The translations under genes were made by a program, and so were the position numbers. A DNA stretch of 64,000 nt from Perilla frutescens (taxonomy: Eukaryota > Streptophyta > Magnoliopsida > Lamiales > Lamiaceae), in contig BRKX01000003.1 in NCBI GenBank assembly GCA_026008535.1, forward strand, positions 64,009,001 through 64,073,000, in the 5' to 3' direction. The notes below the pieces were generated by a model that was not told the origin of the DNA, searched no databases, and saw only the letters and a list, made by a program, of their open reading frames with translations. Each line of letters starts with the position of its first letter. The stretch's first letter is position 1. This document shows, in pieces, positions 59,280 through 64,000 of this stretch.

Positions 59280-62200
59280 ATCTGGATCCCTAAATACCTG
59301 ATTAGCAAAGAAGGACCCGATATCATGCGGGTTCCTAAAAACTAATCGTCTCTCTTGCAGGAAAAAGGGTATCCTATCGAAGAAGAGGGCTAAGGAGATT
59401 TGGTACCTAGATAGCGGGTGCTCAAAACACATGACGGGAGACAGAGAGGATCTAGAAGGATACAAGGAGGTGAAAGGACCATTAGTCACATTCGGAGACA
59501 ACTTCAGAAGCTGAACCATTGGAGAAGGGTTCATGGTTAAAGGAAAGGTGGTAGTCAATGGAGTCTCCTTTGTGGAAGGACTGAAGCACAAATTGCTCAG
59601 CATCAGTCAATTATGTGATAATAGATATACTGTTGATTTCAGTCGAAGCTCATGTGACATCAAAGATAAGTCAACTGGAGCAATCCTCCTAACTGGTGTA
59701 AGGAGAGGCAACATGTATGTTGTTAACTATTCAACTGGATATGAAGAAGCTTGCTTTCTCTCAAAAGGCTCAATAGAAGCAAGCTGGCTATGGCATCGAC
59801 GACTCAATCATCTAAACTTCAAAACCATCAATCATCTAGCCAAGAAGGAGCTAGTAGATGGGATTTCCAAAGATTTTCAAGAAAACTGGCGTCTGTGGAC
59901 CATGCCAAAAAGGAAAGCAAGTAAAGTCATCATTCAAGAATAGAAGTCATCCCTCAAGGACAATTGGTCCCCTCCAACTGCTACATATGGATCTATTTAG
60001 GCCAATTAGACCACCAACACCCAAAGAAAAAAGATTCACTCTCGTAGTAGTCGATGCCTTCTCAAGATACACATGGGTAGAGTTTCTCAGAAGCAAGGAT
60101 GAAACCTACACCAAGCTATCAGCGATGATCAGGAGGCTGCAAACTGAAAGAGAAAGATCAGTTCAGCGAATTCGTTCGGATAATGGAACTGAATTCGTCA
60201 ACTAGCAGATCATCAGTTTTCTCAGTGAACTGGGAATAAATCACGAGCACTCAGCTTCTAGAACTCCACAACAAAATGGCATAGCTAAAAGGAGGAATCG
60301 CACACTCAAAGAAACAGCTCGAGCAATGATAGCTAATGCCAACATAGCAGAAGGATATTGGGCTGAGGCAGTCAATACTGTGTACCACACTTAAAATAGA
60401 AGCGCCATCATCAACGCACATGACAAGACACCCTATGAGCTCTACAAGGGTCGTAAGCCATCTATCTCATACTTCAAAGTATTTAGATGCAAATGTTATA
60501 TTCACAATAATGGCAAACATCAACTAAAGACTTTCAGTGCCAAAGCTGATGGGGGAATATTTCTTGGTTACAATTCCCTACACGCTCAAGCTAATAGAGT
60601 GTTCAACAAACGAACACTAGTTGTGGAAATAACTTGTCATGTTTTTTTTTATGAGTTTACCAATGAGTACAGGAGTAAGGAGATACTCAATCCATCAGTT
60701 CAATTGCTACCTAGCAAAACTGATATCTCACAGGACTACGTGAACCATATAGTTCCAGAAGAGTTTGAAGTTGGTCTAGAAGATGAAGGAAATGTATCCA
60801 GCACTAGACCAGCTAAGAGCACAGCTGAGGGAAGTCAAGCCAATGAAGAAACTGATCCTGCTGAAACCTTCAACCCCACAACTGAAGCAGGGGTAAGAAC
60901 TGATGAAGATGAAGAGCAAACTGGAGATAAAACATCAGAGAATGTCAATGCAGAGGATCCAACTGAAAATCTAGATGAGGATAGCCTTCCCAAATGGCTT
61001 AAGAGTCACCCAACTGATAAGATTGTTGGAGATCCAAGAAGTTGAGTTCAAACCAGAAGTTCAACAGAGCATGCTCTCTTCACATGCTTTCTATCTCCAA
61101 TTAAACCTGCAAACATCAATGAAGCTCTTGAAGATACAGATTGGATAATCGCCATGCAAGAAGAGCTGAACTAGTTTACAAGAAATGATGTGTGGTTTCT
61201 TATTGATAGGCTAAAAACCTAGAAAGTCATCAGAACTAAGTGGCTTTTTTTGCAACAAACTAGACGAACAAGGCGTCATCACAAGGAACAAAGCAAGACT
61301 GGTAGCCAAGGGATACTTTCAAAGTGAAGGGATCGACTTTGATGAGACATTTGCACCAGTTGCAAGATTGGAAGCTATCAGATTGTTCCTCACCTATGCG
61401 ACTCACAACAATTTCATGGTCTATTAAATGGACGTGAAAAGTGCTTTTCTACAATGGATGCTTAAGGAAGACATATATGTCGAGTAACCACCTGGATTTG
61501 AGATTGGAGACCAAGTATTCAAGCTAAAGAAAGCACTTTATGGGCTGAAGCAAGCGTCCAGAGCCTGGTATGAAGCCCTCACAACATTCTTGCTTAAGAA
61601 TGGGTTTCAAAAATGAGTCATTAATCGCACTCTATTCAGAATAGAGCGATCATCAGAGATCTTAATGGTTTAAATTTATGTGGATGACATAATATTTGGA
61701 TCAAAGAGTAAGGATCTCTGCACTCGATTCGCACAACTGATGCAAAGCGAATTCGAGATAAGCATGATGGGAGAAATAACCTTCTTCCTAGGACTCCAAG
61801 TGAAGCAGCTCCAAGATAGGATATTCATCAGTCAAGCCAAGTATACAAAGTAGCTCGTCAAGAAGTTTGGAACTGATAAGAGAAAAACTATCAAGATCCT
61901 CATGAGTACATCAGTTCAACTGACTCTCGATGAAGAAGGAGAATCAGTTAGCTAAACTCAATACAGAGGCATCATCGGTTCACTTCTCTACTTAACTGCT
62001 AGTCGACCAGACATTTCATATTCAGTCAGCTTATGTGCGCGCTTCCAAGACAACCCGAAGAAGAGTTATCTAGAAGCAGCAAAGAGGATTATCAAATACC
62101 TCAGAGGAACCATAAATCTTGGATTATGGTATCCTAGAGATGACAACTTGAGTCTAACTGGCTATTTAGACTCAGACTTCGGTGGATGCAAGATTGATCG

Positions 62201-62798
62201 GAAGAGTACGAGTGGAACATGTCAGTTTCTTGGTCACAAACTGATATCCTGGTTCAGCAAGAAGCAGTACTCAGTTGCAACATTGACAACTGAGGTAGAG
62301 TATGTAGCTGCTGGAAGTTGTTGTGCACATATACTCTGGATGAAGCAGCAGTTGAAGGATTACAAAGTCGAAACTGACGAAGTACCTATCTTCTATGACA
62401 ACAACAGTGCTATTGCTATTTCTCAGAATCCAGTTTTGCATTTAAGAACAAAGCATATTGACATCAAGCACCACTTTATCAGAGATCACATTAAAAAGAA
62501 GGACATATGCATCCAATATGTTAACACTGAGAAGCAGATAGCTGACATCTACACAAAGCCATTGCCAGAAGCAAGATTCATAGAGCTATGTATCCAATTG
62601 GGGCTATTGGAACTAGCTTCAGAAGAAAAGGATGATCAAGGAAGCGGGAGAATGCAAATAGCGATCCCAACCGATGAGAAAAAGAGAGCAGAAGTTGAAA
62701 CTGAACCAAAATGGGCATCAGTTCAATCAGCAAGAGGAGTCAAAACTGCTAAAACCATCAGTTTAAACAAAAAGCAAGCTAAAAAGGTTGCAAACTGA
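59280..62798 (+). pseudogene. Copia element 2 pol: protease, integrase, reverse transcriptase, RNase H (disrupted)
   Basis: Protease: WYLDSGCSKHMTGD (59400-59442). Pre-integrase: WLWHRRLNHLNFKTINHL (near 59790). Integrase core: LLHMDLF (59980), RIRSDNGTEFVN (60170) and NGIAKRRNRTLKE (60277), where the catalytic Glu of the usual VERKNRTL is Lys. RT: KARLVAKGY (61290), MDVKSAFL (61428), IYVDDIIFGSKS (61674). RNase H: GYLDSDFGG (62160), YDNNSAIAISQNP (62396), ADIYTKPL (62541). Stops lie at 59512, 60203, 60392, 61172, 61220, 61425, 61485, 61614, 61671, 61851 and 61953. Most stand where Gln or Arg is expected. From 62148 to 62798 the RNase H part is open. Confidence 0.93.
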
Positions 62799-63396
62799 TG
62801 AGAGGCATGGAAGCTGAGAAACCAAAAGGTTAGAACTGATCGGATGCTTAATCAGTTCACATTGGAGAAAACAGCTCGTAGTCAGCTAAAGCAAGCAGCT
62901 AAACTGAAGGGAAAGCTGGAAGCCATTACAACAAAAGGAAGAGTTGAACTGAAAATATCTCAGTTGAGGTCAATCATGCCAACTAGAGATTGCCAGATAT
63001 AGCCGAATCATCTGATGACATCAGCAGCTCAAAGCCACGCAGAAGCTCCTGAGAGAGAGACTCGAACAGATAAGTTTGAATTTACTTTGCTTAGTGGAAC
63101 GGTAAAATGACGTGTTACACCATTGTTACCATTGGACCCACTACCTCTCTCCTCACTCAATCACAACAGATAAATTTGAGAATTAATCGACAGATTAATC
63201 GGAGCCGTTCAAAATAAGCCATTCTCAAATTCTTATTACCGTTGGATTCACAATTGAAGGCTATAAATAGATTGGCCGAACTCCTTTTCAGCCCACTCAA
63301 AAGCCAACAAAGCCTTCAAATTTTCCTTCTAAGAGCATAAATTCAGAGTTTCTCCATTCCTTCAAAAGCCTCAGAAAACTCTCTCAAACTCTCAAA
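62799..63396 (+). promoter_or_regulatory. Post-pol spacer with TATA box
   Basis: Non-coding sequence follows the pol stop. TATAAATA at 63262-63269 lies 128 bp before the ATG of the next frame, with a leader-like stretch between. It may be an internal promoter or a captured gene start. Confidence 0.5.
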
Positions 63397-63860
63397 ATGG
63401 CTCAATTTTCTACCAATATTCACTGAAGAAAGCGCAACTTCAAATTATTCATGGAGGATTCTTCAGCCTTCTGCAAAGACCTTCACATATATGCATTTCT
63501 CAACCCAATGGCCTTCAGAGAAGCTAGCAGTAACTCAGAACTATGTGAAATAATCATCACTATGGTTGAAAAAGCCAAGCTAAAAATCTTCACTGAAGTC
63601 GCCCCATTAAGAGTCTATTTGGAGGCAGTATCAGAATTCTTCCTCAATTCAAAATATGAAAAGAATTCTCATGAATCATAACCGAAGTGAGAGGGAGAAG
63701 ACTCCTTATTTTTCCAATAACTCTGGCAAAGATCTTCAAAATTCCGAACAATGGATGCAAGCTAAAGGAAGTATGGGTAAACCCTGAATTTATCTTCAAG
63801 AAATGGAAAAGGACGAAGTTACCCGGGAGTATCATAATGGTCATATGATAACAAAGCTCA
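63397..63860 (+). pseudogene. Extra reading frame after pol (unknown function, decayed)
   Basis: ATG at 63397 starts MAQFSTNIH, then TGA (63424), then stays in frame with ..FKLFMEDSSAFCKDLHIYAF and on to 63681 (TAA). After a probable frameshift, ITLAKIFKIPNNGCKLKEVW is legible at about 63715-63780. The style (F.EDL..., AKIFKIPN) recalls uncharacterised 'plant transposon protein' sequences, but I cannot assign a family. The position equals that of the extra, sometimes env-like, frame of SIRE-type copia elements. Confidence 0.5.
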
Positions 63861-64000
63861 AAGAAGAGTATCAGGTGCTGGCTGCAATCGCTGCCAAAAT
63901 GATCATAAGAGCAACCGGAAGCCATTCAGAGATGTCTGAAGAAAAGTATAAAGTCTGCAAAGCTATCAGCAGATAAGAAAAAGTGAACTGGGCACAATAT

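Larger units (their letters stand above)
53456..64000 (+). mobile_element. Ty1/copia LTR retrotransposon 2 (long LTR, decayed; 3' LTR outside window)
   Basis: The order is a 2.2-kb 5' LTR, primer binding site, gag with zinc knuckle and coiled coil, protease, integrase, reverse transcriptase, RNase H, then at least 1.2 kb with a further reading frame. No second copy of the LTR start appears before 64000. The long LTR, the extended gag and the region after pol fit the SIRE/Maximus-type branch of copia (inference). It is interrupted by a solo LTR within gag. Confidence 0.92.

Noticed and set aside
60203..61955. Possible stop-codon reassignment (TAG/TAA read as Gln)
   Set aside because: The host genes and the DUF1985-Ulp1 gene use normal stops and Gln codons; decay by C-to-T change is the simpler explanation.

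Overview
The window is nuclear DNA from a flowering plant, probably a core eudicot. The evidence is a multi-exon class III HD-ZIP gene with a split miR166 site, a DUF761-type gene, AT-rich intergenic DNA and typical plant transposons (Ty1/copia, LINE, SINE, CACTA, Stowaway, hAT and Mutator-like). The species cannot be named from the sequence. Only two ordinary host genes are visible: a small DUF761 protein (31.7-32.2 kb, + strand) and an 18-exon HD-ZIP III gene of the ATHB8/ATHB15 type (39.3-32.9 kb, - strand). They converge, with their stop codons under 700 bp apart. Nearly everything else is transposable elements, often nested.

Left to right: a CACTA terminus (1-1925) interrupts a decayed minus-strand copia element (1926-7564). 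Two related TA-flanked MITE-like elements follow (9.1-11.0 kb). Next is a nest of Stowaway in Stowaway with an hAT element in the inner one (12.2-13.5 kb). A third Stowaway (13902-23371) is split by a 9.2-kb Mutator-like element, MULE-1 (14093-23300, perfect 9-bp target duplication). A SINE, a 1.5-kb MULE, an hAT element and a MULE-type MITE fill 23.8-28.2 kb. After the two host genes come nested hAT elements (41.3-42.2 kb) and a second large MULE, MULE-2 (42824-50419, perfect 9-bp duplication), which has received a dead LINE. A TIR element full of minisatellite (51.4-52.8 kb) and an LTR fragment of the first copia family follow. A second, plus-strand copia element with a roughly 2.2-kb LTR interrupts that fragment and runs off the right edge.

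The most interesting content is MULE-1 and MULE-2. MULE-1 encodes an apparently intact six-exon protein (about 872 aa) with a DUF1985-like N-terminus and a C-terminal Ulp1 (C48) peptidase with its His/Asp/Gln/Cys residues. A truncated MuDR-type transposase gene converges on it. The long first intron of each gene is packed with a short CpG-containing motif, TAACGAAA. MULE-2 has recognisably related ends and equivalent flanking arrays, but of a different CpG motif, TTAATCG(A/T)GGC, and no coding capacity of its own. A DUF1985 protein in an element full of an element-specific short motif resembles the VANDAL/VANC anti-silencing system of Arabidopsis. I propose that MULE-1 carries a VANC-like factor and that the arrays are its candidate targets.

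The two copia elements and the LINE carry many in-frame stops, most at positions where the family has Gln, Arg or Trp. That is the pattern expected from deamination of methylated cytosines. The MULE-1 DUF1985-Ulp1 gene shows no such decay.
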